This document shows, piece by piece, positions 13,241 through 28,100 of a DNA stretch of 64,000 nt. Position 1 is the stretch's first letter. Every line of letters starts with the position of its first letter. The notes under the pieces were generated by a model. It did not search any database, had not been told where the DNA came from, and saw only the letters and a list, made by a program, of their open reading frames with translations. Made by a program: the position numbers and the translations under genes. This DNA is from Amborella trichopoda (Eukaryota > Streptophyta > Magnoliopsida > Amborellales > Amborellaceae): positions 791,570-855,569 of the forward strand of contig NW_006498246.1 of assembly GCF_000471905.2 (NCBI RefSeq), in the 5' to 3' direction.

Positions 13241-15172
13241 AGGCCTGTTTGGTACATGGATTTTAAAGCATGGATTCTTAATATTTTAGATATTTTCAAA
13301 TTCCGCCGTTTGGAGTGTTTAATGACCGTGATACTTAAAATTACAGAAATAAGAATTATTGTTTCATGATTGCATTTCCATACCAAAACCTGACAAGATC
13401 CATGAATTTCACTCATTGGCTCCCTCAACCCGAAACATAGGGAGCATTTGGTGTGAATGAAAATTTTAGAGAGATAAAGTATTTAATTTCTTTAAAGAGA
13501 AAAAGTATGTTAAAATTTTAGAGAAAAAAAGTACGTTAATTTTAGATAGAGAAAGTTTCAAATTTTTTTAGAGAGAAACCATTTTAAAATTTTAGAGAGA
13601 AGCTATCTCAAATTTGAAGTTTTAGTGAGAAACTGTCATATTTTAGAAAGAAAAAGTTTTAGAGAGAAATTGTCATATTTTAGAAAGAAAAAGTACATGT
13701 AAATTCTTAGAGAGAGGAACTATCTCAATTTTTTAGAGAAAAACTATTTCAAAATTTTTAGAAAGAAACAATTTTAGATTTTAATTTTTAGAGAGTGAAA
13801 CTATATCAAATTTTAGAGAGAGTACCTAAAAAATTTAGAAGTAGAAACTATCTCAAAATTTTTTAGAGAGAAACAATATCAAATATTAAGTTTTAGAGAG
13901 AAAGTATTCTTAAAATTGTAGAGAGAAAAAGTATTCTTAAACGTTTAGAGAGAAACTATTATAAATTTTAAAAAGAAAAATGTCCAAAAAAAATTTGGAG
14001 ATAGAAATATCTCATTTTCTAAATAGATAAACTGTGTTGAATTTTGAGCTTCAAATAGAAACCATCTCAAATTTTGAATTTTAGAAAGAGAAAATATATT
14101 AAAATTTTAAAAATAAAAATTATATCAAATTTTAGAGAGAGAAACTAACTAAAATTTTTTAGAGAGATAAACTACCTCAAAAATTTTGGCGAGAAACTAT
14201 CGCAAAAATCATATTTTATAAAGAAAAAGTATATTCAAATTTTCAAGAGGTAAACTATATCAAAGTTTAAATAGAAAAAGTACATGAAATTTTTTAAGAG
14301 AAACTATCTCAAAAAAAATTATAGAGAGAGACTATCTCAAAATTTAAACTTTAGAAAGATAAAGTATATCAAAGTTTAGAGAGACACTATATCAAATTTT
14401 AAGAGAGAAACTATTTCAAAATTTTAGAGAAAGAAATTATTTCAAACTTGAAGTTTTGGACAGAGAAAGTATCTTAAAAATTAAGAGAGTAACCATACCA
14501 AATTTTAGAGAGAGAAAATATATAAAGAAATTTAAAAAAACTTTCGCAAAATTTTTTAAGAGAAATTATCTCAAATTTTAGCTTTTAGTGAAAGAAAGTA
14601 TCTTAAAACTTGAGAGAAAAAATACATCATATTTTAGAGAGAGAAACGGCTTAAAAATGTTTAGAAAAAGAAACTATCTCAAAATTATTGAAAAGGAGAA
14701 CTATCTCAAGTTTTAAATTTTAGAAAGAGAGTATCTTAAAATTTTAGAAAGAGAAACTATATTAAATTTTAGAGAGGGCACCTAAAAATTTTAAAGAGAG
14801 AAATTATCTCAAAATTTTTAAATAAACAATTTCAAATTTAAAATTTTGGATAGAAAGTATATTAAATTTTAGAAAGACGAACCATATCAAATTTTAGAGA
14901 GAAACTATCTCAAAAATTTTATAAATACACTATCCCAAAATTTGAGTTTTAGAGAGAAAGTATACAAAACTTTTAGAGAGAGAAATTGTATCAAGTTTTG
15001 TTTAGAAACAATGAACATAGAAGTGATTACAAGGAATCCATGAATTTTCTATAGTTTATCCAAACAAGAGAGTTGAAAATTTATGATAAAAATCCTTGAT
15101 ATTAAAAATCTATAGATTTCTATGGATTTCAAAAATCTCAAATTCCTAATTTCCTCCTATCCAAACGGGCCT
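13241..15172. mobile_element. PIF/Harbinger-like element with minisatellite core
   Basis: The left end AGGCCTGTTTGG (13241) and right end CCAAACGGGCCT (ending 15172) are inverted repeats with one mismatch, and both are flanked by TTA (13238-13240 and 15173-15175). A 3-bp TTA/TAA target duplication is the hallmark of PIF/Harbinger and Tourist-type elements. No transposase is encoded. Nearly all of the interior (about 13450-15000) is a degenerate tandem array, listed separately. The element interrupts the RNase H part of a LINE. A second element of the same build lies at 58223-59719. Confidence 0.75.
13450..15005. repeat. Degenerate minisatellite, ~25-30 bp unit
   Basis: Dozens of imperfect copies of a unit close to TTTTAGAGAGAGAAACTATC followed by TCAAAA, with variable spacing and many point changes. 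The same unit in the opposite orientation fills the element at 58223-59719. No coding potential. Confidence 0.9.
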
Positions 15173-15175
15173 TTA

Positions 15176-15877
15176 GGGATATTTTGATTATTTTTCTATT
15201 TAAAACATTTTTTAATCATTTTTATTTAGTTCTGTTTATAAAAAATATACATACACCCCAAAATTCAGATAAATATCTAATTAAATAAAAAATAAAAAAT
15301 GAGACTAATTTTTAGCCATTGGATATGGCCTTGCGAAACCTCGACCATTAGAAGGGTGTGCTTGTGCACCCTTTCACCCGTCCACATGACGTCGACAGGA
15401 TACTTGTCCTTTTATCACAAAAACTCCACAGATACGAAAGAAAAATTCAAAAAACCATGGTGTCGAAACTGCGCCATTCCGAATAATTCAGTTCCGTCAG
15501 GGTACTGAGAAACCATCCTGGTCATTTATGTTACAAATTGAAATCATTACGAAAAATCTGTTTCACTTGAACTAGATTGAAACTGAAACCATTATAAAAC
15601 CATCCAGTTCTTCAAGGGCCAATTATGTTTGAAACCAAAACCATAACAAAAATATGTTTCACGTGAACCCAAATTTATCTTTTGACTTGAGCCAAGACAG
15701 TTCGTTCTTATGACTATGAGACTTCACAGCATACAAAAGAAACCTGTACATAGTTCGAGTTCCTATTTCTTAATTACATGTTGGACTTTACACAATTTCC
15801 GTCCAAAAATTCCAACTACTCGGTAGAATAAATCAACTGCCATCTCAATCACTGAGGCAATTTCTTTACTGAAAACA
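15176..15877. other. 3' flank of PAO, no other gene
   Basis: AT-rich sequence between the Harbinger-like element and the PAO stop codon. It should contain the PAO 3' untranslated region (minus strand), but I could not fix a polyadenylation site. Confidence 0.4.
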
Positions 15878-16132
15878 TTAATCTATTTCAGAATGCACAT
15901 AATCAACGAATACAAAATTCTTCTCGAGCTGGTTTAAGAGGTATGTAGCAGCAGCGCTCAAGATAGAAAGCGTGGCGAGGACGATCCTCAAGCCCATTTC
16001 AGATGGGACACCAGCAGTTGCACCTAGTATCACAGTTGCACCCAACAACACTTTCTGCAGGGTTTGGAAGGCATTGTAGGCTCCCTTGCATGAAGAGCAC
16101 TTCAGCGTATGCTGTTCATATCTATCCAACAT
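15878..16132 (-). CDS. PAO: PAO exon 7: CxxC and membrane C-terminus
   Basis: Encodes residues 457-540 and TAA. It begins MLDRYEQHT after TTGTAG|ATG, and carries KCSSCKGAYNAFQTLQKVLL (C468, C471), two hydrophobic stretches and the conserved end KNFVFVDYVHSEID. In isolation its leading Met can be mistaken for a start, but it is an internal residue. Confidence 0.95.
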   Translation of the reverse strand: MLDRYEQHTLKCSSCKGAYNAFQTLQKVLLGATVILGATAGVPSEMGLRIVLATLSILSAAATYLLNQLEKNFVFVDYVHSEID

Positions 16133-19100
16133 CTACAACACAAGAAAACAAAAGAGTCATAAACAGACTCAATATGTGCCTCATGATCTTATTAGTCAAT
16201 CTCTTATATCATGTAATCCACATAACATAAGATCGCAATGCGATCATCATTTGCACATAAAAACACCAAATGGAAAATCATATTACAAAGAATGGACCAT
16301 ACACAACCATGGTCACCTGGGCCATGATCATTTGACAATATGAAAATAAAGGCATAAACTCTAGTGAGTCCAAATTTACAACACCGTCAATCATCACATT
16401 CAATGATCACTATACAACATATACCCCACAAGAAAAGAAAAAAAAAAGGACATTTATTAGTAGACTTAAAATATGCCTATGAATAATATATCATAGTCAA
16501 TTACCACATTTGCAAATACATAGATGCTACCCTTATTTTCTAGGATGTGAATGTGACACAAATTAACAATTTATACCTGTTTCTGAGATGTCAGTAAATG
16601 TTTTAAAAGAAGAGCTGGCTGTTCTTGCTAAATGCATGGTTGTCGCCTAGACAAGATGCCAAACTATCTTGGACTGCCAAGCATTGAAAACAAACTAAAA
16701 CAAGTTAGGGACTTTGAGGAAGAAATCAGCATCTTCGAAAAGAACATCCTATTAATGGGGAAGAATCGCCCTAATCAAATCAACCATTTCCAAATTACCG
16801 ATATACTTCATGTCATCGTTTTCGACCCCATCCTCGTTGCGAAAGAAAACAAAGACTTTATGAGAAATTTCCTTTGGGATGAATCAGTACACCAAAATGT
16901 AAAGGACGCCTAAATCAAATAAACAAAAGGCCCTACAGAATAAATGGCATTGAAGATTTTGAAATCAAAATGAACATTATAGAGGCAAGATGTTGCCAGT
17001 AAGTATGCCATGATGATTTAAGAAGGATGGTGAGCCCCTCATGGAAGTCATCAGAACAAAGGATGACTTTTAGGGTTGTTGGGACTTGATCCAAATATCA
17101 TCCCAATGGTATTCTCTTTTGTTAAAGGGCAATTTTGTCATAGAAATTGGGCTCTTTGTAGAGGTCTATAAAAAACATTTTTAGGAAAAGAAAATATAAG
17201 GAAAGAAGAGAAAAGAAAAGAAAAGGTGTAGAGAAGCTTTGCGAGGTAGAGATTGCGGGTTTCTTGTATAAACCCTAGCACCATTGTGGCTCTTGTATTG
17301 GGCCGGATTTGATTGGGGTTTCCTTGCGGCAATGGTGTTAGTCGATGGAGACAAAGCAAGGATTCGATTGACGGTGGGATTATGGTAAAAAATTTCTATT
17401 GAGCATTCTTTCCATGTATGAGGTAATATCTACAAAACCCTAAGCTTATAATTTCTTCCTTGAGATAGTAAATGCATCTTTGCCCTCTTGCTTGTGGACA
17501 TAACCCATTTTGGGTGAACCATGTTAATCGGTATGCCTTCAACTTTTTGCTTGTGTTGTGGTTATAGTAATTTCCCATATTACTTGTTTCTTGATTCTAT
17601 AATTTTCCCAAATATATTGCACACACAATATTGTTCTTGGGGTATTTTATTTGGGTTGTTGAATTCATTGTTTTGGGGTGCCCACCACATCAAGTAGGGA
17701 TTTGTGTTATCCATATTTTTCAACAAAGCCTCGGTTGCCAACAAGTGGTATCAAAGCTCAAAGTAGTGTAGTATTTTTGGGAAAATGGCATCTCACAAGT
17801 TTGAGGTTGAGAAATTTAATGGGACAGATAATCATGAAATTTGGAAATTAAAAATGCAAGATGTATTGGTACATCAAGGGCAACACAAGGCATTACTTGG
17901 AAAAGATACGAAATCGATAAATATGACCGATGATAATTGGGAAGAACTTGATATGAAGGAACGAGCCACTATTCGCTCGCGTTTAGCAAATGAAGTGTTG
18001 TTTAATATTGTTGGGGAAAATACAGTAAAAGATTTGTGGAAGAAATTGGAGAGTTTGTATCAAACACAATCCTCACAAACCAAATTTTCTTAAAAAGAAA
18101 ATTGTATTACTTGATAATGAAAGAAGGTGCAAAGGTGTCGGAACACTTGAATGAATTCAATACTATCATTTGTCAACTTGAAAGTATTGGTGTGAGAATG
18201 GCGGATGAAGATAAGGCGGCCACCTTACGTTGTATATTGCCGGAATCCTATGATAACCTTGTTACTGCGTTGAGTTTGTAGTAAAGAAGATTCTCGTGAT
18301 TTGGGTTCGGTTTGTAGTGCACTTCTTGCCAGTAAAATTCAAAAGAAAGCATCGATGGATGATTTGATGGGTTCGAGGATGGATGTCCTTATGACAAAAA
18401 GCCGGTTGGATGAATGAGTTGGCTCATCAAGAGATTCCTCAAGTAGCAGATCAAATTCGAGGTAGTCTTCTGACAAAGGTTGTTGGTTTTGTGGCAAGTT
18501 TAGCCACATAAAGAAAAATTGTTGGCAAAAAAATAGAAAATTTGCTCTAAGTGTTCCCGTTTGGGAATGGAAGGGAAAGGTGAGGCCAAGAATGAGGTTC
18601 ACCAAGTTGAAGAATCAACATCCAATTATATTGAAGATGACGTGTTGATGGTGGGAAGCAATCTCATGTACTATCAAAGTTAGGTTCTTGATAATGGAGC
18701 CACACATCATATGTGCTCACATAGATTGTGGTTTGATGCATATGAGCCATGTGAAGGTCGTTTGGCATCAATGGAAAACAACTCAATGAGTAAGAAAAAT
18801 GGTATGACTCGATTAGCATAAGGATGTATGATGGGATGGTTCGAACTTTTGAAAATGTGAGGCATGTGCCGCATTTGAAGAAGAGCTTGATTTCACTATC
18901 TTCTCTAGATATGGAAGGCTACAAATTTACCGGGTAAGGTGGAGTGTCAAAGTTTCAAAGGGGGCTCTAGTTATGATGGAGGGAGTTTGGAAAGAAAACT
19001 TGTAGAAATTGTTAGGGAGCACAATTGTAAGTGAAAGGGTAAATTTGGTTGTAAAGAAAGATGAAGCTCAAGAGGAGGTACATGATTTGGCAATTGATGA

Positions 19101-22100
19101 TTTTGGTGAAATAAAGCTAGGTCTTAATGAAGCTATTCAGCAAGGTGGAGAAATTGAAGATATGAGAATTTCACAAGAGAATGTTGCCGGAAACACCACA
19201 TGAATTTCCTTTGAGCCAATGTTCAAAATTTGGTGAAGGAAGGGCCGATGTGATTGGAGTGTTGCATGCTACTCTAATGCTGATTTTGATTATTGTCATG
19301 GTTTGTATAAGATTTGTTATTTCATTTGTTTTTAGTTTTCCTGATTGGCTTGTGTTTAGCCTCGAAAGAAAATGTTTGAATGAAGTGAAATGGGTACTTC
19401 AAAATTTGAGAAGTATGTGCAAGCATTGCCAAGGCTATGAATACAAAGAAGGCTTCATGGGAGAGACTTATGCAAGGGATCTCGGTGATATGAGATTAAA
19501 CACCGGTTGTGCTTGTAGGTGTTTCACCTAGAGCATGTGTGAAGGCAAGATGGCCTCAAGAACTCAAGAATGAGAGTATTGAAGAAGGTGGAGTTTGACT
19601 AAGAGCAAACACGAAGGAAGATGAGCAAGGCATGTTCATGCCAGTTATTGGGCTAGAGAACTTGCGGAATTGGCTAAGTTCTCTAGGTTCTTCAAAAAGG
19701 GAATTATCGGATATGGTTTGGCAAGGTAAGGGTGTGATTTTGCATCAAGGTGGAGATTGTTGGGATGTGATGTAAAATATCACCCCAATGGTATTTCTCT
19801 TTTGTTAAAGGGCATTTTTGTCATAGAAAATGGGCCATTTGTGGAGGTCTATAACATACATTTTTAGAGAGAGAAAACATAACGAAAGAAGAGAAAATAA
19901 AAGAAAGGTGGAAATTGTTATTTAATGGTCATGGTCATATCATTAAATAACAATGATACATAATTGTGGTTAGTATCACGATATATGATTCAAGCTTATG
20001 CAATTTTTTCCATGTCTCTCTTCTTCTTCTTCTCTTCTCTTCCCTTCTTCTTTTGTACAAAATTTTTATGGATTCAGATCTAGATCTTGATCAATATTAA
20101 CTTATCATAGGCTATAATGAGAATAGACCTATGGGGCAAGGCATAGTAAAAGAACTTTGGTGGATGATTTGCAAGGGTATATTAAAAGAAAAATCAGAAG
20201 AAAAGAGAGGTGTGAAAATTGGATGCCCCCACCAGTGGGGTGGTCAAGATGAATTTCAAAGGCAGATCATGAGGGAGTCTGAGCCCAGCAAGCACAGGGG
20301 AGTATTTTAAGGGATCACATAGGGAAAACATTGACTACTTACTCTGCTCTACTTCACATTTGTGATACTCATGGTCCTTTCCGATTGGCCTCTGAAATGT
20401 TGATCCTAGATAGACTAATATCATCATAGGGTGTCTCAAAACAATTTTGACAACAGGCAAGTTTTTAAGGATCCTACAACTCAACAACATTTTCAAGGAA
20501 ATTTGAGAATGCAATACAGCAATTTCATGGTAAGATTAATGTTGGTGGTATAAGACCAATTGGCTAGAAATGCAATCTTTTAAAAAATTTCCATTGTATT
20601 AAAACTCAAAGGCTTAAATACATGAATATCTCAATACAAAATCATAATACATATATTTCATCCTACAAATATGGTTTATACATATTTGAATAATAAATAT
20701 TCAACCCTAATAGATCCCTTAAAAATCCCTTACCCAAACATACAATTAAACTAAATACGTTATCCAAATATTCACAATCTACATCTCCATAACATATTAC
20801 ATGACTAGCACTCCTCATTATATCAAAAGTATATGATAATTTCATCTTCATTTTTCATCCTCACCATATATCACAATATCTCATACACATCATACACTTG
20901 ATCATAATAATCCAATGAGTTTTCAATTTACATAAACAATAATGCATAACATTAAAGCTCATACCAAAAGATTAAAGAACAAGCTCAATATTCATACAAC
21001 ATACTCAATTTAACCAATCATGAATCATTTAAGAACTGTAAATACATCAAATTAACATGCAAACATACATGGGGAAGTCATGGTTCAAACCCCTTGTTCC
21101 CGAGACACGAAAGGGCCTTTTGAAGACTTAATTTTGTCTCATTGTCCAAGGCACAGATGATAACAATAACTCAAGGAGATAAATCCAATGGGAAACAAAT
21201 GATTACTTTTATTTCACTTAATGAAGATCAAATCATAAGAGAGATATGTATCAAAATAGCCCTTCAAAGTTTGAGAGAGATACTAGAACAAATACGGTAG
21301 TTATGGTAAAACTACACCATGTGGTCAATAAGGGACCACACAAACTTTTCAATATTCAAAAGGAACTCAAGGGACTATTTCATATGCTCAACTATGATGA
21401 AATAAACCTCTCATCAGTTGTATATTCTCAATAAAAATTCCAGAAAAATAAGATCAAGAAAGTTAAGGTGAAACTACTCAAGATCATGGAGTAAACAAAC
21501 TAGTCTACACATACCATGTGTATGGACTACACTATTGCTATGAGACTCTTCAAATATCAAGTTTTCATGACAGAAATGAAGAAAGCTACTGTAAATTAAG
21601 AATTACAGCAAGCTTTGATAATGGAAATGAGGTAGGAATTGAAATAAAAATCAATACCTTGATGAAGCAATAGTATGGGCTTGATCACCCACATGAGGGA
21701 CTACTCCATGGAAGGGTTTCAAATGAATGCTCAAGGAAGAAGATAGTCTCATGAGTGACTACATTTTTGTCAAGAGGGCTCTCCCTCTCTGTTTGAAGTG
21801 AATACTCAAGTTAGGGTTTTGAAATGATCCCATCAGTGATTTTTATACATAGATCATAAAGGTAGATTTGATTTTGATCCTTGAAGCCTTAGATTAAGGT
21901 CACATGAGAGGCTTTTATTCAAGCCACTCATGTAAATCTTATCACCAAGGACAATGGATGAGCTTTTGACACCTTTTACTCTTTAAAACCTAGGTTTATA
22001 GTTAGTTTACCTTAAAGCCCTAAGCTCGATATATTATTTCCCATTAAGTCCAAATTTATGTTTGCACTTATTATGCCCATGGTTTTTATATAATTTGTGA

Positions 22101-25100
22101 GAGTCAATAAAAGACAGGGACATGGACATAAAGTTAATATGGGATATAAAGTTAACATGGGACATCCACACATTGAATAAAATATCTTATGACACTACTA
22201 ATAAGATTTCAACAACACTAAAGTTTCACATGGGTCGAGCCCATAAGGTAGTGCCACATACAATATACCCACATGCCACAAAATCATATGTGGATAATAA
22301 TATAAATCAAACTAATTCTCAAAAGCCCATAACTTCACACATGCCAAAAATGGCATGTGAGAAAAAAAAACATCTGACTTAAATCAAACTTAAGTCAGAA
22401 CAATATATAACACTTTAACTAACAAGATACCATGTTATAACATACTACAAACAAAAGAACTAATGACAAATAGGTCCCCACATAGATGTGACACCAGCAT
22501 GATGTCAGCCACGAGTGGGGAGGTGGGGGTGCCACATGGCATCCCTATAGCCACTTAGGATCATTGTGGCATCCCCATAGGATGTCCTTGTTAGGTATTT
22601 ATGTCAAACAAATTTGAAAGTCACATTTTCGATGATTTAAAAATTTTGCAAAATTTTTCAAAAATCCCAAAAAATCTCCAAATGATTTCTCAACAGTATT
22701 ACACATTTTCTCATCAATATAAAATCTTTCTCATCAATTTTAGATTAATTTGGGCCAAAGGTAAAGGAGAGATAACGCCAGTCGAAGTCTTCCATTAGGC
22801 TAACCCGAATGACGTTCCACCGGTATCTCAAGCCAGCCAAACGGACCTATGCACCACAATCTATGGTAGGGACACATCATTGGTCACATGAAAGTCGCTG
22901 AGCTAGAGGTTCTCGTCACCCCTATTGGACATGCTCCTACTCAAATACAAGGGTCCTCTTAAAGCACATGTGCACTAGCTCTTCTAAGTCAGATAATACT
23001 ATAGAAGAGTGACTTCCCCATATGACTAGGGGTGTACATGCCATGGAACGGTCTCGTGTCAGGATATGGGCTCATGTCCTTTGAGCCAACCATTCCATAG
23101 AGGGCAAATACTCTTTTAAATACTCGGGTTCTATTATTTTGATTGGATTCTCCAAGCTTTAGCTTATCACATCAATTATGAGGCATTTTAATCAATATAG
23201 TCCTAACTGGGAGGTGACCCTTACACCTCCCCGAGAGGTTTTGACTGGGAGGTGACTCTCATACCTCCCCGAGAGTGCACACTCTCAAAACGCATACACT
23301 CAATGCCTCAAATACTCGGGGTATATGAATCTGGGCCCCATTTCGTCAACACCCAGATTCAGTCTCTTTCGAACTCCCATTGAGCGTAAGACTCTTCGCT
23401 TTAAGGCCTTGAAAGGCCAAACAACCAAAATTCTTCCACTTGGCCTTTTGAGGCCTTATAAATGATTCTCTCTCTCATTCTTCTACACAATGAAATAATT
23501 TAAAACATCAATTCTCTACCATAAAAGTAATACTCACATCAAGCAAGGGAGCAAGTACCAACAACCAATTTAACTTTCTCAATTTCATATCATGCACAAG
23601 CATAAACCATTGTATGCTCCATAAGCATAGTCAATCAACATGGTCCATTAACACAATCAATAGTCATGCATCAATAAAAGCAAGTGTGGTCAAACATATG
23701 CAATCGCAAGAGAAAATTGTCGTGAACTCTTTATGTGTTTGGTGTATGTTACAAATCACAATTTAAATGTCATATTTAATCTCCTTCATGCATATACTTA
23801 ATCAAATATCATGTGGTTTATGTGTCAACATTTCACAGCATACTCATGTAAATGCCTCACATACTAACCTGCTAGGTGCTAATCGCATAAGTAATCCTCA
23901 TCTTCAACAATCACATATTCTAAGAATGCAATGGGTATCCCTAAAGGACGAGAAATGTGGGAACATATGGCACGGCAAAGAGTATAGCATTTGCATGGGC
24001 AGTATGGTTGATAAGATGTATGTTATGTGCTATAGACTTCCCATCACCAATTTTATGTATCTACTATGTGATCTCAGGTTTCCTAATTACTTTTATACGG
24101 ACTTTTATATGCACGTTCATGACAATTTATGCTCATAAAGATTGACATATATGTTCACATTTATCTTCTTATTAGCTCTCTCAACATTTAATCATGTGCT
24201 CAAAAGTTCACAACTCTATGTTTATATCAATTCTCAAGTAACACAGATTGCACTCGAATAAAAGTTCTTTAAAATTATACTTTAATCTCATGCATTGTTC
24301 CCAAAGTTTCCTTAGTCACGGACTGGTACCTTGTCCATTCAAAACCAAGGTGTGGGAGTAGTGTTTGGATTTTCAAGCATTTCATCATTCAATACATTCA
24401 ATCTCTTGTTGATATTACACTCGGATTAGATGGCTAGCAGGTGCCATCATAAACCTATTCATAAGATCCAATCCCAAGATGTCCAAGTGACCAAGCACAT
24501 TATAAGTTCGAATCAATTAGGACAATATCTCATGCAATGTGGGACTCAATAAAATTTATTGGATTTCTCTCACATTTAATCTCACAAATTATCTCATGGT
24601 AAACAACCAATTTCATTGAGTCATATGCATATAGTCCATGCATAGATAGTCATGTTTAGTGTGACTAGCCCACAAAATGAGGTGTCCTTGTTATCACATG
24701 ATCATATCATAAGCCACATATAAATATACAGCTCTACATAAAGTCTCACATGCTATTAAAAATATTTTCAAGTGGCTTATGCATGCTCTGCTAAAAGGCC
24801 TACTAGCTTTAAAAAGACCGATACAAGCATTCAAGTGGATCATTCATGTGAAAGTGAATACATATGATCACCATAGCATGAAATGCATGTATGGACAAGT
24901 GATGATCTATTTCCACAATGTCACACAATTAATCATTGAAAATTCAGAAGTCTAACAAAGAGATGCCTCACAACTCTTACAAGTGGCATATCTCTAAGTG
25001 ACTTAAAACTTCTCAATGTGGCACTAATGAAAACAATAATACTTATAATACAGCGGAAGAAAACAACCCATAGGTTCATAAAATGTCATATTTCAAATAA

Positions 25101-28100
25101 GAGGTCAAACACTCCTTTCGGCTTTTATTTACAAATCATTCTTATTCAATGCCTCTTCCAAGTTTCTCATAAGTGAAATTGATTTGAGATATAAGATTTT
25201 CCAAAATCAATATCAAGGTTCTCTCTTTGAGTATGGTTTTACTACTTAGACTTACTAAAGATGCTCCCACTAAAATCAACAAGGTTGTTTTTCAAAATAA
25301 CTTAAATTTATGTCTTGGAAAACAGTTTACTTCTAAGTAAAACTGCAAAGGTTTCAAAAAGAACTTTATTCAAAGATTGATGACTATGGGATACTCCAAA
25401 ATATTAAGACACACGGTTCTATGGCAATATCATAATGTTACAATAACGTTAAAAGAACCTATTTAAGGGTGATCTTCCAAAATGGAAGGAGCATGGAGTT
25501 TAGCACAGTCATAACTCTCTAATGGAAAGACAATACAAAGTAGCAATACACAAATGGGGTGGAATCCCCTTTATGGTTTCTAACATCCTCTTGTGCTAAA
25601 ACATTTTAAATATAGAAATCCTGGTTCAGAAGAACAAGTGCTTAAGATAAAATCTCTTTCATCACATTTTCTTAATTATTACAATTCATACTCATGATAC
25701 ATTTTGGTTCGATTGATCTCAATTTTCAAAGTAGTTAAAAACATGCTACTATAAAGGAAAATGTTATCTCATATATGGAAATCCTTTTTCATGACCATTG
25801 AGCCTAACGTGCCATGTAATAATCCTCATATGCTATTCTGCTATTCATAACATAATGAGAATACAATACATCACATTATCTCTTCATTTAGGAAAGCTCA
25901 AAATATCATCATTTAGGAAAGCTCAAAATATTGAAGCATGTAGCTTGAGACACCATAAGGACTAGTCAATACCAATGTCATATTCATGATACATCTCATG
26001 AGTTCTCAAGTCATAAAGCAACTCACAAATAATAAACATTTCACATATCTCATTATTTTCAAACAATCACAAGTACAATCCTTACACATGCCATATTTCT
26101 TGAATTAGCCATATCCATAGGATCGGTAATTTGAATCATAAATCTAGAATCAAATTACTTAAGCAAATGCCATATGTCTTAAGCTTATATAAGAGTGGAC
26201 AAAAGCATTCGAAATCGAAATATGTAAGTATCGGCCTAATTCAAGTTTATAGCTTATGTGAAGAGTTCAAGCCTTCCAATTATTAAATTCATATAATAAA
26301 CTAAGATATTCTACCAATAATTACTCATATGATATCATAAAATCAAAATGGTTGTTCTCTAAGAAATGAATTCTTAATATATTAAAATCATGTTCAAAGG
26401 TAGAAAGAAGTCGTACCTTATGGTCTTAAAGAGACCAAGTCATAATCTAACAATACCTTTGTCTTCAATCCATGATTTGGTTTCACCATTTCTTACTCTC
26501 TTTTGTAACTGTACTCATTGTCTCATCCATCCATTTGTGTCTTTAGTCTTGTTGTCAACTTCATCACACACTATCCGGGAATAGCTCGGATTTAGACCAA
26601 GACTCGAGCATCGGGTATTAAACCTCATACTCATGATTCGATGGGGGTTTATATAACCCTTCCATTGTTCTAAAACACCTTAAGAACTCACAAGGACTTT
26701 CAACAATTTATACTTCATAGTCGGATTACAAAAATGTAAAGTACCCATGCCCTTCTTACACATTGGATATAGCAAATACTGCTTTTTTAGTTTTTCAGGA
26801 TGAGCACGATCCACCTCAATGGACATAATTTGTTTACACATCATTTAATCATGAGACTTGTTTTCAGATAAAATACACTCAAAATGAGGCAACTTTTATT
26901 TAGAAAGTAGCATTTAATAATGGTCCAAAGTGGATCAAATAACATGATTCTCAAAGGGCTAATTTCTACTCTGTGTAGCAGAAATTACAGTACGACACCC
27001 CTCTAATAATAACCATAACTTTCCAAATATGGGGAATTTTCCTATAAGCCCAAAAGTGCATTTAAACTAAACTCCTTTCCTCAAAAGTACAAAGTTGTCT
27101 TAACTCAATCCCATAAGTTTTAATTGATCAAAACCCCCCACAGAAAAAGGTATAAAGTTCCTGAAAACATATTTCTCAGGTTGGACACACTTTAATAAAC
27201 ATTCAATAATTTCCAAAATATACACAATATGGTCATAAGACATTTTTCATATGAAAGTACACCCAATAACACAAAGTACCACCAAATATCATTCTCTTAT
27301 ATAAATATTGAATTGCCCACCATTCTCTAACAAACAAACAACAGTTCTGAAAAATATTCAGTCACAGTTCTCATGCCAATGACTCTATCAATTCTCAAAA
27401 TCAAAACATATACATCATGGCAAACATACAAGGAAGCAATGGTCCAAACCCCTTGCGCCCGGGCCAAGAAAGAGCCTTTTGAGGACATAATTTTGTCTCA
27501 TTGTTTACGACACGGGTGATAATAATAACTCAAGGGGATCAATCCAATAGGAAGCAAATAATCATTTTTATTTCACTTACGGAAATCAATTCATAAAAGA
27601 GACATGTATCAAAATAGCCTATCAATGTTTGAGAGAGATACTACACAAAATAAAGGAGTTGTGGTAAAACTACACCATGTGGCCCATAAGGGACCACACG
27701 AACTTTTTAATATTCAGAAAGGAACTCAAGAGACTATTTTATATGCTCAAATATGATGAAATAAACATCTTATCAGTTGTATATTCTCAGTAAAAATTTC
27801 AGAAAAATAGGATCAAGACAATCAAGGTGAAACTACTCAAGATCATAGAGTAAGCAAAGCTAATCTACATATACCATGTATATGGACTACACTATTGCTT
27901 TGGAACTCTTCAAATATCAAGTTTTCATAACCAAAAATAAAGAAAACTACTGTAAATTAAGAATTGTAACAAGCTTTGATAATGCAAATGAGGTAGGAAT
28001 TGAAATATAAGAAGACAAATCAATACTTTGGTGAAGTAATGGTATGGGCTTGATCACACATGAGGGACTACTCCATGAAAGGATTTGAAATGAAAGCTCA

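Noticed and set aside
23767..24138. 123-codon plus-strand frame in the LARD-like centre as a gene
   Set aside because: No domain, no codon bias, wrong strand relative to the element, and many comparable random frames nearby.
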